Notes: generated by a model from the letters alone, not told the origin. A stretch of DNA of 64,000 nucleotides from DIGJ01 sp041821315 (GCA_041821315.1 JBGUEO010000026.1:1-64000), one strand, 5' to 3'; positions 8,911 to 18,864 are shown, counted from the first letter of the stretch. Numbers and translations: made by a program.

Positions 8911-9528
8911 ATGTATGAAAGTTCGAAAAAGGAAATAAAGCAAAGGGAATTATCTATAAAAGACCTGATTGTAACAGGTGTATTTGGAGCAATCTTATTA
9001 ATCTGTACAGGAATAGGAGGTGGTGTATTTGCAATTACACCAACCCTAACCTTTTATTTCCCATTAGGGGCAGCATTACTTCCAGGGCCAGTATATTTGC
9101 TGTATTTGGCAAAAGTACCAAGACGCGGTGGCGTTAGTTTGATTGGCATTATCGTGGGCATGTTATGTTTGATAACAGGTATGCATTGGGGCATGACACT
9201 TGGCTTTGTAATATGTTCCGTAGTGGCAGATTTAACAGCAGGAACCAGAGGCTACAAGAGCAAAAAGATCAATATTTTGTCTTATATCATATACTCCTAT
9301 GGGTGCATGGGAACCTATTTGGTATATTTCATTAATCCTTCTGGATGGGCAAAAACGATGCTGGGAAATGGAACGACCCAGGGTTACATAGATCAAATGA
9401 ATGCGTCTGCCGATGTAAGAGTGCTTTTAGTTATGATAATAGGTACGGCATTGGTAGCAATCTTTAGCGGTTTTGTTGGAAGTGTACTGTTGAAAAAGCA
9501 GTTTGAGAAAGCAGGAATTACAGAGTGA
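8911..9528 (+). CDS. ECF transporter S component, Trep_Strep/MptD type (cassette B)
   Basis: The product is a 205-residue membrane protein with about six hydrophobic segments and a charged N-terminus ('SIKDLIVTGVFGAI'). It ends 'LLKKQFEKAGITE', like its counterparts in cassettes A and C. AAAGGAGGATATC provides a strong ribosome binding site. Its stop overlaps the next gene's GTG start. The predicted role is substrate capture for an ECF importer; substrate unknown. Confidence 0.82.
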   Translation: MYESSKKEIKQRELSIKDLIVTGVFGAILLICTGIGGGVFAITPTLTFYFPLGAALLPGPVYLLYLAKVPRRGGVSLIGIIVGMLCLITGMHWGMTLGFVICSVVADLTAGTRGYKSKKINILSYIIYSYGCMGTYLVYFINPSGWAKTMLGNGTTQGYIDQMNASADVRVLLVMIIGTALVAIFSGFVGSVLLKKQFEKAGITE

Positions 9529-10214
9529 GAAACTTATTTTTTGATCCACGCACAAAGCTCATTTTAATGATATTTACAGTAATAACGGCTACACAGGCAC
9601 CAACCTTAGAATATGAATGTTTACTGATTGCTCTGATTACTTTCTTTGGATTTTTATGCAAAAAAGGAAAAAACGTAATCTGGGGTAGTGCGGTGTTTGC
9701 AGCGTTGTATTTATTTACAGTATTCTATCTACGTTCACATATTGGTTCAGTATATACGATGATGACTGCATGGCTTAGTCTCATTTTTCAAATGTATCCC
9801 TGCGGATTACTGGCAGGTATTGTAATCAAGACAACAAAAATTAATGAATTTATGTCGGCAATGAGCAGGGCTCGTATTTCAAAAAGGATTGTGATACCCT
9901 TTGCAATTATGATGCGCTATGTTCCTGTTGTGAAAGAAGACTGGAATCTGATTAAAGATGCGATGCGTATGAGAGGAATAGAACCGTCTTTTGCAGGAAT
10001 GATTTGCCACCCTGGACTCACTGTGGAATGTATATATGTGCCTATGCTCATGACAGCGTCAAAAGCAGCCGATGAACTAACAATTGCCTCTGTCACCAGA
10101 GGAATCGAAAATCCTAAGCACAGAACGTGTCTTGTAGAACTTGCATTTGGATTATGCGATTATATTGCATTGCTACTTTTTGGTACATTGGTGGTGGGGT
10201 GTTTCTTTGCTTAA
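9525..10214 (+). CDS. ECF transporter T component (cassette B)
   Basis: The product is 229 residues, starting at GTG in a GTGA overlap with the S gene. It has several membrane helices and two coupling motifs, 'AMRMRGIE' and 'ASVTRGIENP', both keeping the Arg expected in EcfT. A conserved 'IPFAIMMRYVPVVKEDW' stretch links it to the T protein of cassette C. It should bridge the S component and the double ATPase encoded next. Confidence 0.83.
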   Translation: MRNLFFDPRTKLILMIFTVITATQAPTLEYECLLIALITFFGFLCKKGKNVIWGSAVFAALYLFTVFYLRSHIGSVYTMMTAWLSLIFQMYPCGLLAGIVIKTTKINEFMSAMSRARISKRIVIPFAIMMRYVPVVKEDWNLIKDAMRMRGIEPSFAGMICHPGLTVECIYVPMLMTASKAADELTIASVTRGIENPKHRTCLVELAFGLCDYIALLLFGTLVVGCFFA

Positions 10215-10252
10215 CAGAGAAACTTATTATGGATAATAAAAATAAAGATAGG

Positions 10253-11728
10253 ATGAATAGCATGGTTAAAATAAAAGAGGTTTCTTTTGAATATGCGGGA
10301 AACAAAAACGGAGGGGGAAAACTTGAAGAGATAAATTTTTCTGTAAAAAAAGGAGAATGTATCTTGCTTTGTGGACGTTCCGGATGTGGAAAAACCACAA
10401 TTACAAGATTGCTGAATGGGTTAATACCAGCATATTTTTCAGGAGATATTCATGGAGAAGTGACAATCAATGATAAGCCGATTGACCAACTGAAGATGTA
10501 TGAGATATCTGAAAAGGCTGGTTCTGTTTTCCAAAATCCTAAGACACAATTTTTCAATGTGGATACGGACAGCGAGATTGCATTTGCACTGGAAAATAGG
10601 GCATTACCTACAGAACAGATACAAAAAAGACTTTACGAAGTTTATAAGGAACTAGGACTTGAAAAATTGAAAGGAAGAAGTATTTTTGAATTATCTGGAG
10701 GAGAAAAACAGAAAATCGCATTTGCTTCTGTGTATGCAATGAATCCTGAGATTTATTTATTAGATGAACCCTCATCTAATCTGGACATGAATACAATCAG
10801 AGAACTGAAGAGTTTTCTGATGAAGATAAAAGAACAGGGGAAAACTATAATTATTGCAGAACATAGAATTCATTATTTAATGGATGTTGCTGACAGAGTA
10901 CTCTACATAGCTGATGGAAAAATTCATTCGAAAATAAGCATAGAAGAGTTTCAAAAGCAAACAGAACCAGAAAGAATGAATTATGGAATTCGGGCATTGG
11001 ATTTGAACAAGGTCCATCCAGAAAAATTGGAACATGTTAAGCAAAAGAAAATTGGCTTAGAGGTAAAAGATGTATGTCTCTTTCATAAAAAGGATACCTT
11101 GTTGCAGGAAATTACATTTCAGGCAACTCAAGGAGAGATTATAGCGATTACGGGACAAAACGGTTCTGGAAAAACTACATTTTTAAGAACATTATGTGGA
11201 TTACATAAGAAATATACAGGTACTTTTTTACTGGATGGCAGAGTACAAACAGAGAAAATAAGATTAAAAGAATCCTACCTTGTTATGCAGGATGTAAACT
11301 ACGAGTTATTTGCAGACACTGTAAGTGCTGAATGCACAATGGGGATTAAGAAGCCAGACCTTGCACTAATAGAAAGAACACTAAAAGCATTAGAACTTTA
11401 TAATCTTTTAGAGAGGCATCCGAACACCTTGTCTGGGGGACAGAAACAGCGTTTGGCAGTAGCTGTCAGCATAGTCAGGAAAAAGAAAATACTTGCTTTT
11501 GACGAACCAACCAGTGGCTTGGATTATGACAATATGAAACGAGTAGCAGAACTAATAAAAAAATTGGCAGAAAATAGCATTGTATTTATTGTGACACATG
11601 ATTATGAGCTTATATGTCAGGCGTGTTCTAGAGTGATTCATTTCGGTGAGAATACGGTTGCTGCGGACTTGCCTGTCACAAAGGAAAATGAAAATTATAT
11701 CAAGCAAGCAATTGGGCTGATGGAATAG
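10253..11728 (+). CDS. Fused double-ATPase energy-coupling factor EcfA-EcfA' (cassette B)
   Basis: The product is about 491 residues with two ABC ATPase domains: Walker A GRSGCGKTT (about residue 40), LSGGEKQK and 'YLLDEPSSNLD', then GQNGSGKTT (about residue 300), LSGGQKQR and 'LAFDEPTSGLD'. The reading frame is open further upstream, but the alignment with cassette A (MNSKVKIK versus MNSMVKIK) favours the ATG at 10253; 10229 and 10262 are alternatives. Both signatures are intact, unlike cassette A. It energises the S/T pair just upstream. Confidence 0.85.
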   Translation: MNSMVKIKEVSFEYAGNKNGGGKLEEINFSVKKGECILLCGRSGCGKTTITRLLNGLIPAYFSGDIHGEVTINDKPIDQLKMYEISEKAGSVFQNPKTQFFNVDTDSEIAFALENRALPTEQIQKRLYEVYKELGLEKLKGRSIFELSGGEKQKIAFASVYAMNPEIYLLDEPSSNLDMNTIRELKSFLMKIKEQGKTIIIAEHRIHYLMDVADRVLYIADGKIHSKISIEEFQKQTEPERMNYGIRALDLNKVHPEKLEHVKQKKIGLEVKDVCLFHKKDTLLQEITFQATQGEIIAITGQNGSGKTTFLRTLCGLHKKYTGTFLLDGRVQTEKIRLKESYLVMQDVNYELFADTVSAECTMGIKKPDLALIERTLKALELYNLLERHPNTLSGGQKQRLAVAVSIVRKKKILAFDEPTSGLDYDNMKRVAELIKKLAENSIVFIVTHDYELICQACSRVIHFGENTVAADLPVTKENENYIKQAIGLME

Positions 11729-11757
11729 CTAAAATTGTATGAAAGAAGGAATAAGAA

Positions 11758-13515
11758 ATGAAGGAAGACAAAAAAGGTTTTTCACTTTTGATGAAATGGG
11801 CTGGGAAAGACAAGTATTATATCTATGCATCCATTGGAATGGCACTTTTCGCCAGTATACTATCTGTAATTCCATACTATGCATTTTATAGAATCATTGA
11901 TGCAGTTTACAATGAGAGTGCTTCAATGAGCACAGCAGTTTACTGGGCGGTTATTGTAGCGGTGGGAATTACAATTAAGGCTTTATTAGCAATAGGTTCT
12001 TCTTTGTTATCGCATAAGGGAGCATATCACACGTTATATAAAGTACGATGCAAGGTAACGGAGCATATGTCAAAAATGCCATTAGGTGCATTGAGTGAGA
12101 GAAGCACTGGAGAGATAAAATATGTAATGAATGAAAGTATTGAGAAGCTGGAATTATTTTTGGCACATAATCTTCCGGAATTGGTACTTTATCTGTCAGG
12201 ACCGATTATTATGTTTATTTACCTAATGACTGTCAATTCATCCCTTGCGCTAATCAGCATTATTCCTCTTTTATTGGTGGTAATCGTAATGATTATCATG
12301 TTTAAAAGATTTGGAAAATTCATGGAAGAGGTCAATGAATCTAGTGGCAATCTTTCAGAAGCTATTCATGAATATGTAAATGGTATGAGACTGATTAAGG
12401 CATTTAATATGAGCACTAGCTCTTTTCAAAAGTTTTCTGCGGCGATTAATGCTCAGCATAAGATCTGGGGTGATATTTCCAAAGCAACAGGTCCACTTTA
12501 TGCAATCTATGTGGTATTGCTGGAGTGTGGAATATTGTTTTTAGTACCAGCAGGTGGGTATCTATATATACATGGAAATATTACAGCGGGAGTACTTCTA
12601 TTATTTGCATTTGTTGGTACACAGTATCTGACAGATGTCAGACCACTACAGGAGCTAGCAAATAATCTGTCTTATGCATTAAATGGAGTAAATCAGGTAA
12701 AAGAAATACTTGAGGAGCCTATATTTGAGGCTTCGGAGGTTTTTCCAAAAGAGCATGACATAGAATTGTCGGAGGTTAGCTTTTCTTATGAACCAGGAAA
12801 CAACGTATTGGAAAAAGTCAGTCTTCATATTTCATCAGGCGAAAGAGTAGCTTTCGTTGGAGAATCTGGTGCAGGAAAAAGTACATTAGTACAGTTGATA
12901 TCCAGATTTTATGATGCGACAGAGGGAAATATTAAAATAGGCGGAGTTAATATAAAAGACATTGACTACGAACAGCTCCTTGCAAATATTTCTGTTGTAT
13001 TTCAGCAAAGTTTTTTAACAAGAGGAAGCATATATGAAAATATTGCAATGGGGAATGAAAGTGCCACGCTTGACAATGTCCGTGAAGCTGCAAAGAAGGC
13101 GCAGATTAATGACTTTATTGCGACACTTCCAGAAGGATACAATACAAAAGTCGGAGGTTACGGAACAAGACTGTCAGGAGGACAGAAACAGCGTATCTGT
13201 ATTGCAAGAGCAATCCTTAAGAATTCTCCAATACTTATATTAGATGAAGCAACTAGTGCAGCAGATCCAGAAAATCAGGTGGAAATCGATAAGGCAATTG
13301 AAAATTTATGCAAGAATAAGACAGTAATAATAGTGGCTCATCGTCTCGGAATTGTTAAAAATTGCAACCGGATTGTGGTAGTGGAACAAAAAGGAATTAG
13401 TGGAGTAGGAGACTTTGAAAAATTGATGAATGAAAATGAATACTTTAAAAATGCATGGTCTAATTATGTAACTGCAAGAAATATGAAATATACGCTGAAA
13501 GGGGAACAACTATGA
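11758..13515 (+). CDS. Exporter-fold ABC half-transporter 1 (cassette B)
   Basis: The product is 585 residues with a six-helix membrane domain and an ATPase containing Walker A GESGAGKST (about residue 367), signature LSGGQKQR, Walker B 'ILILDEAT' and 'IVAHRL'. A short stretch, 'HEYVNGMRLIKAFNMS', matches the same position in the cassette A and C proteins. GAAAGAAGGA lies before the ATG. It overlaps the next gene (ATGA) and is expected to form a heterodimer with that product. Siderophore or metal-complex import is inferred from the cassette; a multidrug exporter cannot be excluded from sequence alone. Confidence 0.82.
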   Translation: MKEDKKGFSLLMKWAGKDKYYIYASIGMALFASILSVIPYYAFYRIIDAVYNESASMSTAVYWAVIVAVGITIKALLAIGSSLLSHKGAYHTLYKVRCKVTEHMSKMPLGALSERSTGEIKYVMNESIEKLELFLAHNLPELVLYLSGPIIMFIYLMTVNSSLALISIIPLLLVVIVMIIMFKRFGKFMEEVNESSGNLSEAIHEYVNGMRLIKAFNMSTSSFQKFSAAINAQHKIWGDISKATGPLYAIYVVLLECGILFLVPAGGYLYIHGNITAGVLLLFAFVGTQYLTDVRPLQELANNLSYALNGVNQVKEILEEPIFEASEVFPKEHDIELSEVSFSYEPGNNVLEKVSLHISSGERVAFVGESGAGKSTLVQLISRFYDATEGNIKIGGVNIKDIDYEQLLANISVVFQQSFLTRGSIYENIAMGNESATLDNVREAAKKAQINDFIATLPEGYNTKVGGYGTRLSGGQKQRICIARAILKNSPILILDEATSAADPENQVEIDKAIENLCKNKTVIIVAHRLGIVKNCNRIVVVEQKGISGVGDFEKLMNENEYFKNAWSNYVTARNMKYTLKGEQL

Positions 13516-15212
13516 AGTACAGTGCTTATAAAATGAATAAAAAACTGAAAATATCTATCGTTGGGGTAATTGCCGAAGGGCTCCTAAGTAGCTGTAATTT
13601 TCTAGTTCTCTTCCAAGTCTTAGACATTATTTTTAAAGGAAATATAAGCTATTCTGATATTTTAAGATCTACGGGAATACTTGGAATCATTATAGTAACA
13701 CGTATCATAATGTATGCAACGTCTTATACAGGCTGCCAGATTGGAGGCTCTGATGTAAGTCGAAATGTCAGGATTTTGATAGGCGACAAATTAAAAAGAA
13801 TACCACTTGGGTTATTCACCAAAAACCGTACGGGGTTTTACATCAATGCGACCACCAGTGAAGTAGCAGATTATGAACAGGTGTTAACCCATAAAGTGGC
13901 AGATATTGCTAAGTACATAATCTTACTTATAGCGGTAGGAGTCTATGCATGCACCTTATATGTTCCTATTGGGGCAATGCTATTACTTTCGCTACTGGCA
14001 ATCATTCCTACTATGTATTTTACAATCAGACAGATAAAAATATATGGAGTAAAAAAGAACCTTGCCAGAGAAGAAAATGTTAGTGCTATCACGGAATATC
14101 TAACAGGAAGTCAGACCTTACGTTCCTATGGAATGGCAGGAAATAAAAATAAGAGTCTTACACAGGCGATGAAGAATTATTCAGACATTAGTTATGGTTA
14201 TGAAAAAGTAATCCTGCCAATTGGAAATCTATTTGGTCTGATTGGATATGTAGTCCTGTCGCTATCTATATTACTTTCTGTACATGCATGGATAGCTGGA
14301 ATAATTACGCCTTCTGCGTTAGTTATCTTGATTATGCTTCCTTTATTTACCAGCAAGGTAAATGTTACTTTATACATCGCATTAACTTCTTATCGTAATC
14401 TTCTAATCTCAAAAGAAAAGATAAACAGGATATTTGATGAAACAGAGGATACAGTAAGCGGAAAGTTTTCACCAGTCAATTACGGAATAGAATTCAAAAA
14501 CGTAAGTTTTGCTTATGAGGAAAATGAAAAAGTAATAATAGACATGTCATTTCTAATACCTGAACACAGCCTTACAGCGATTGTTGGAGATTCGGGTTCT
14601 GGCAAATCAACAATTTTTAATCTTCTCAGCCGATACTACTGTTCGCAAAAAGGTGAGATTTATATTGGAAAATCATCAATATCAAAAGCAACTCCAGAAC
14701 AGGTACTTGGTGAAATTAGTCTTGTAGATCAGGAGGTGTTCTTCTTTAATGATTCCGTCATGAATAACATCCGTTATTCCAGAGTAAACGCCACAGATCA
14801 GGAAGTAATAGCAGCTTGTGCCATGGCAAATTGCGACCAGTTTATTCGGAAGATGGATAATGGATATGATACTGTCATTGGTGAAAATGGAAACCGACTA
14901 TCAGGAGGAGAAAGACAAAGACTTTCCCTTGCTAGAGCCATACTAAAGAACAGTCCTATTATCCTGCTTGATGAGGCAACTGCTTCTCTTGATATTGAGA
15001 ATGAACTGTTGGTAAAACAAGCAGTCACAAATCTTCTTACTGCTGATAAAACAGTTATTATGATTGCACATACCTTATCTATTGTAAAGAATGCAGACCA
15101 AATTCTGGTGGTGAATAATGGAACAATCACGCAATCAGGCATACATGAAGAATTAATTAAGAAGTCAGGTAAATATGCAGATATGTGGAAAGCAGAGCAA
15201 TGTCTTCTATAA
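13512..15212 (+). CDS. Exporter-fold ABC half-transporter 2 (cassette B)
   Basis: The product is 566 residues, with a membrane domain followed by an ATPase: Walker A GDSGSGKST (about residue 358), signature LSGGERQR, Walker B 'IILLDEAT' and H-loop 'IAHTL'. It starts within the end of the preceding gene. It is the final gene of cassette B, and I see no clear terminator before the next promoter at 15275. It diverges more from the second ABC proteins of cassettes A and C than those do from each other. Confidence 0.82.
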   Translation: MKYSAYKMNKKLKISIVGVIAEGLLSSCNFLVLFQVLDIIFKGNISYSDILRSTGILGIIIVTRIIMYATSYTGCQIGGSDVSRNVRILIGDKLKRIPLGLFTKNRTGFYINATTSEVADYEQVLTHKVADIAKYIILLIAVGVYACTLYVPIGAMLLLSLLAIIPTMYFTIRQIKIYGVKKNLAREENVSAITEYLTGSQTLRSYGMAGNKNKSLTQAMKNYSDISYGYEKVILPIGNLFGLIGYVVLSLSILLSVHAWIAGIITPSALVILIMLPLFTSKVNVTLYIALTSYRNLLISKEKINRIFDETEDTVSGKFSPVNYGIEFKNVSFAYEENEKVIIDMSFLIPEHSLTAIVGDSGSGKSTIFNLLSRYYCSQKGEIYIGKSSISKATPEQVLGEISLVDQEVFFFNDSVMNNIRYSRVNATDQEVIAACAMANCDQFIRKMDNGYDTVIGENGNRLSGGERQRLSLARAILKNSPIILLDEATASLDIENELLVKQAVTNLLTADKTVIMIAHTLSIVKNADQILVVNNGTITQSGIHEELIKKSGKYADMWKAEQCLL

Positions 15213-15274
15213 AACAAAACGTACACGAATTACTCTATTTATTTAGACACAAACATTCATTAGTAAAAAGGAGT

Positions 15275-15331
15275 TTGACAGATTATATATGCGTAGTATA
15301 ATAGAGGAGAAGGTGGTTAGTAAAAACTAAC
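15275..15331 (+). promoter_or_regulatory. Promoter with GTTAG-N6-CTAAC operator before the broken peroxiredoxin gene
   Basis: TTGACA (15275-15280) and TATAAT (15297-15302) are 16 bases apart, a near-consensus promoter. GTTAG (15316-15320), TAAAAA and CTAAC (15327-15331) follow immediately. This is the clearest case in the window of the dyad placed as a repressor site. The promoter looks intact although the gene is not. Confidence 0.75.
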
Positions 15332-15373
15332 ATAGAAAAAACACATTATTAATATACCAAGGAGGTAAAGTAC

Positions 15374-15780
15374 ATGGAAGAAATGAGAGAATCAAAAATG
15401 CCATTAATTGGAGATTTAGCGCCATCATTTGTAGCCAAAACCACACAAGGTGAAATAAAATTCCCTTAAGATTATGCTGGGAAATGGGTTATTTTATTCT
15501 CACATTGCATGGCTTTGTAAAATACAAGAAATCGAGTATAAAGGAATGAAAAATGTAGAAGTCACCTTTCCACTAATTGAAGATATTAAAATGGAAGTTG
15601 CAAATACATTTGGTATGATACAATCAGGACAATCTACAACGCAGGCAGTAAGAGCTGTGTTTGTACTATCCCCTTACAACAGGTGGTTCTTGTGGTGTTG
15701 CAAAAGAACGAATGGAAAGTAATAGTGAAGATTCTTATTGTCTTGATTGGTTCATGTGTTTTAAGAAAGAGAAACGATAG
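15374..15780 (+). pseudogene. Peroxiredoxin (AhpC/Prx) pseudogene, internally deleted
   Basis: After GGAGGT and ATG, the frame reads as a peroxiredoxin N-terminus ('MPLIGDLAPSFVAKTTQGE', then a stop, 'DYAGKWVILFSH'). It then jumps, after a frame change, to a downstream segment ('NVEVTFPLIEDIKMEVANTFGM', 'TQAVRAVFVLSP') and, in another frame, to the Cys-rich family C-terminus ('GSCGVAKERMES ... YCLDWFMCF'). The block with the peroxidatic Cys is missing, so no enzyme can be made. The original product would have reduced peroxides, which fits an iron/oxidative-stress regulon. Confidence 0.8.
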
Positions 15781-15975
15781 ATAAACGATGTATGTAATTT
15801 TTTACTTTAAATGCGTATTCTACAAAAGCAAAATTATTCTTGTGGAGTAGAAATACGTTAGTATTTTTGCTGTGATTATAATTGGATATTTTGTGATCAA
15901 TCAATTATTAATTGGGGAAATTGCCAATATGATACCAACAGAGTTTGAAAAAACAGAGAATAGAGGCAATCATTA

Positions 15976-16008
15976 AGTCCAATTGGAATAGAAAGGTCTG
16001 ATTGGACT
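15976..16008. terminator. Hairpin AGTCCAAT/ATTGGACT
   Basis: An eight-base perfect stem with a 17-base loop follows an unrecognised, frameshifted stretch (15781-15975) after the peroxiredoxin remnant. It has only a weak T-rich tail; a terminator role is possible. Confidence 0.35.
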
Positions 16009-16045
16009 AGATTTTAGCAAGGAGTTCTCCTATACTAACAGATAG

Positions 16046-16066
16046 AAACGCTCGTTGAGCGCTTTT
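16046..16066 (+). terminator. Short terminator-like hairpin before cassette C
   Basis: CGCTC and GAGCG pair around GTT, followed by a CTTTT run. It would stop transcription from the left just before the cassette C control site. Confidence 0.5.
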
Positions 16067-16079
16067 ATTTGGCAACTAA

Positions 16080-16095
16080 GTTAGTTGAAGCTAAT
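16080..16095 (+). promoter_or_regulatory. GTTAG-N6-CTAAT operator of cassette C
   Basis: GTTAG (16080-16084), spacer TTGAAG and CTAAT (16091-16095) match the dyad with one changed base. It lies 18 bases before the start codon of the S component. No convincing -35/-10 pair was found around it. Confidence 0.6.
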
Positions 16096-16113
16096 CAATA
16101 GGAGGAGTCGTGT

Positions 16114-16728
16114 ATGTCACAATCAGAATCTAGCGGTAGTCTGAAGGGAAAAGACCTGATTACAATCGGTATTTTTTCCGCAATTTATTTTGTTATTAAT
16201 TTTATATTTATGCTTATGGGGGGATTACATCCCATCATGTGGATTCTTATGCCGGGATTCATTGCATTATTTACAGGAGTTCCTTTTATGCTCATGTGCT
16301 CCAAGGTTCAGAAAAGGGGAGCAATATTGTTAATGGGAGTTATTACAGGATTAATCTATTTTGTAACAGGTATGTTTACAGTTGTAATATTGGCCACATT
16401 TGTAATTGCCTGCGCTTTAGGAGAAGTAGCACGTTTTATCAGCAAGTATCAAAGCATAAAAGGAAATATAGTAGCGTTTATCTTTTTCTCTCTTGGAATG
16501 ACAGGATCTCCCCTTCCAATCTGGATCATGCATGAAAAATTTATGGAACAGATAGGTGGACAGGGTATGCCAGATAGCTACATAAATGCATTAGAAAGTC
16601 TTTCCTCCCCAATTATGCTTTTTATCCTCTTTCTTGCACCAGTTCTTGGAGCTATTTTGGGGGCATGGCTTAGTAAAAGATTGTTCCGTAAACATTTTGA
16701 GAAAGCAGGAATGGTTTCGCATGCATAA
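16114..16728 (+). CDS. ECF transporter S component, Trep_Strep/MptD type (cassette C)
   Basis: The product is a 204-residue membrane protein with about six hydrophobic segments. Near the N-terminus is 'LKGKDLITIGIFSAIYF', matching 'SIKDLIVTGVFGAI' of cassette B, and it ends 'LFRKHFEKAGMV'. TAGGAGGAG is an excellent ribosome binding site. It overlaps the following T gene by eight bases. The predicted role is substrate binding in an ECF importer; substrate unknown. Confidence 0.82.
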   Translation: MSQSESSGSLKGKDLITIGIFSAIYFVINFIFMLMGGLHPIMWILMPGFIALFTGVPFMLMCSKVQKRGAILLMGVITGLIYFVTGMFTVVILATFVIACALGEVARFISKYQSIKGNIVAFIFFSLGMTGSPLPIWIMHEKFMEQIGGQGMPDSYINALESLSSPIMLFILFLAPVLGAILGAWLSKRLFRKHFEKAGMVSHA

Positions 16729-17401
16729 TCGAGCAAGTATAAGTTCCATTTTAGACCCAAGGATATTCTTATTGCTTTTGCTAATTGCAAATGCAATTAC
16801 TTTCTTTCAAAAAAACTTATGGGTTGAAATAGGATGGATTGTGTTTATAGCTACTTTGATGCTGGTAGCTGGAAGATACAAAATGTGCGCTCAATGGATC
16901 TTGTTATTTTGTATCTTGTTACTTTTACAACACGTAATATTGCCAATAGTACCTGAAATGATATCTATGATTTTTGTGATATTTGTGAACTATTCCATTC
17001 GAATGTTCCCATGTCTGATGGTAGGCACGCTTATGATAAAAGAAATCTCTTTACGCAGATTTGTTCTTGCAATGAGAAAATTACATTTTTCAGAGAAACT
17101 AATTATTGCATTATCTGTCACTATTCGCTATTTTCCGGCAATAAAAGAAGAAACGCACTATATCAAAGATGCAATGAGCTTAAGAAAAATTAAATCTTCT
17201 AAAAAACTGGAAGCAATTCTGGTACCACTTATGATGTCAGCGACTGCAACTGCGGAGGAATTATCCGCGGCTGCTGTAACAAGAGGAATTGAGAATCCCA
17301 TTAAAAAGACAAGCATGATGACGTTAAATTTAAATTGCATGGATTATGTATGCAGTATGGTTGGATGTTTGTTTCTTGTCGGAACTTTTATAATACAGTA
17401 A
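16721..17401 (+). CDS. ECF transporter T component (cassette C)
   Basis: The product is 226 residues with four or five membrane helices. The ATG at 16721 overlaps the end of the S gene and gives a length equal to the other T proteins; the frame is open further upstream but that would run into the S gene. The second coupling motif is intact ('AAAVTRGIENP'). The first reads 'AMSLRKIKS', with Lys in place of the Gly that usually follows the Arg. The double-ATPase gene begins 12 bases downstream. Confidence 0.83.
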   Translation: MHNRASISSILDPRIFLLLLLIANAITFFQKNLWVEIGWIVFIATLMLVAGRYKMCAQWILLFCILLLLQHVILPIVPEMISMIFVIFVNYSIRMFPCLMVGTLMIKEISLRRFVLAMRKLHFSEKLIIALSVTIRYFPAIKEETHYIKDAMSLRKIKSSKKLEAILVPLMMSATATAEELSAAAVTRGIENPIKKTSMMTLNLNCMDYVCSMVGCLFLVGTFIIQ

Positions 17402-17413
17402 GGAGCTAAAGCT

Positions 17414-18796
17414 ATGGTATCCATACAAGATGTATCCTTTGGATATAATGGTCAGGATAAAACATTGAAAAATATCAATCTGGAAATTGAACAGGGGGAA
17501 TGTATCCTTTTATGTGGGGAATCAGGCTGCGGGAAAACAACGATGACAAAACTTGTAAACGGTCTGATACCTCATTTTTGTGAAAAGTGTGAATTAGAAG
17601 GAACAGTACGGATAAAAAACACAGATGTAGCAAACACAAAGTTGTATAAAATAGCAGAGTCAGTTGGCTCGGTATTCCAAAATCCAAAGAGTCAGTTTTT
17701 TCAATTGGATACAGATAGTGAAATTGCATTTGGAATGGAAAATCAGGGGAAAAGCAATGAAGCGATGAGGGAAAGGTTTCAGGATACGGTTCAAAATCTT
17801 CATTTGGAGAAACTTTTAGGCAGAAACATATTTGAGTTATCAGGAGGAGAAAAGCAGATACTGGCATTTTCTTCGGTCTATGCGATGAATCCATCGGTCT
17901 ATGTACTGGATGAACCTACAGCGAATTTGGATTTTTCTGCAATTCATTTACTAAAGAAATTACTCCAAAGCTTAAAACAGAATGGGCATACAATCATCAT
18001 AGCAGAACACAGACTATCTTTTTTGTATGATCTGCTGGACAGAGCGGTCTATTTGAAACATGGAGAGCTAGTACGGATCTATTCCAAGGATGAGTTCCTG
18101 GCTTTACCTGAACAGGCACGTAAAAGAATGGGCTTGAGATGCTTAAAAGAGCAAAACGGCGAACTACCTGAGGCTCATTCTGCGGGAAAGATGACCGGAT
18201 TATCTGTTGAGGTGCTATCGGTTGGATATAAAAAGAAAACACCACTGTTTCAGAACATTTCCTTTTCGGCAGTTCAAGGTGAAATACTCGCTATAACAGG
18301 GTATAATGGAATTGGAAAAACAACTTTGATCCGTAGCCTCTGTGGATTAATGAAACAAATAAGTGGAGATATATTGGTAAATGGAAAAGTTATGTCTGAA
18401 AAAAAGAGGCGTAAGCAGTGTTTTCTTGTTATGCAGGATGTCAATCACCAATTATTTTCAGAGAGTGTATGGGAAGAATGTAAATTGTCAGGAGCTGATC
18501 TGAAAGATTCAAAGATAGAGTCTGAACTTAGGGAAATGGGGTTGTTATCTTATGCGAATACCCATCCTATGGCGCTTTCAGGCGGGCAAAAGCAACGTCT
18601 TGCGATTGTTACGGCTATTCTTTCTGATAAAAGAATTCTTGTTTTTGATGAGCCAACCAGTGGACTGGATTATGCAAATATGATGACTGTATCCACTCGA
18701 ATAAAGAAAATTGCAGATTCAGGGCGAATTGTAATTGTAGTGACCCATGACAAAGAGTTTATGTTGTCTACCTGTGACAGGGTGTTAAAGATATAG
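17414..18796 (+). CDS. Fused double-ATPase energy-coupling factor EcfA-EcfA' (cassette C)
   Basis: The product is 460 residues with two ABC ATPase domains: Walker A GESGCGKTT (about residue 34), signature LSGGEKQI and 'YVLDEPTANLD', then GYNGIGKTT (about residue 295), LSGGQKQR and 'LVFDEPTSGLD'. Each domain has its H-loop ('IIAEHRL', 'VVTHD'). AGGAGC precedes the ATG. It is the shortest of the three paralogues, the difference lying in the linker and C-terminal tail. Confidence 0.86.
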   Translation: MVSIQDVSFGYNGQDKTLKNINLEIEQGECILLCGESGCGKTTMTKLVNGLIPHFCEKCELEGTVRIKNTDVANTKLYKIAESVGSVFQNPKSQFFQLDTDSEIAFGMENQGKSNEAMRERFQDTVQNLHLEKLLGRNIFELSGGEKQILAFSSVYAMNPSVYVLDEPTANLDFSAIHLLKKLLQSLKQNGHTIIIAEHRLSFLYDLLDRAVYLKHGELVRIYSKDEFLALPEQARKRMGLRCLKEQNGELPEAHSAGKMTGLSVEVLSVGYKKKTPLFQNISFSAVQGEILAITGYNGIGKTTLIRSLCGLMKQISGDILVNGKVMSEKKRRKQCFLVMQDVNHQLFSESVWEECKLSGADLKDSKIESELREMGLLSYANTHPMALSGGQKQRLAIVTAILSDKRILVFDEPTSGLDYANMMTVSTRIKKIADSGRIVIVVTHDKEFMLSTCDRVLKI

Positions 18797-18864
18797 TGTA
18801 TTGATGAGTGCATAGAGAAGCAGATAGAAAATATACATTTGAATTCGAGTACGAGGGGGAGTAC

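Noticed and set aside
10127..10252. Longer N-terminus of the cassette B double ATPase
   Set aside because: The extension overlaps the T gene, is unlike the N-termini of the other two paralogues and has no ribosome binding site.
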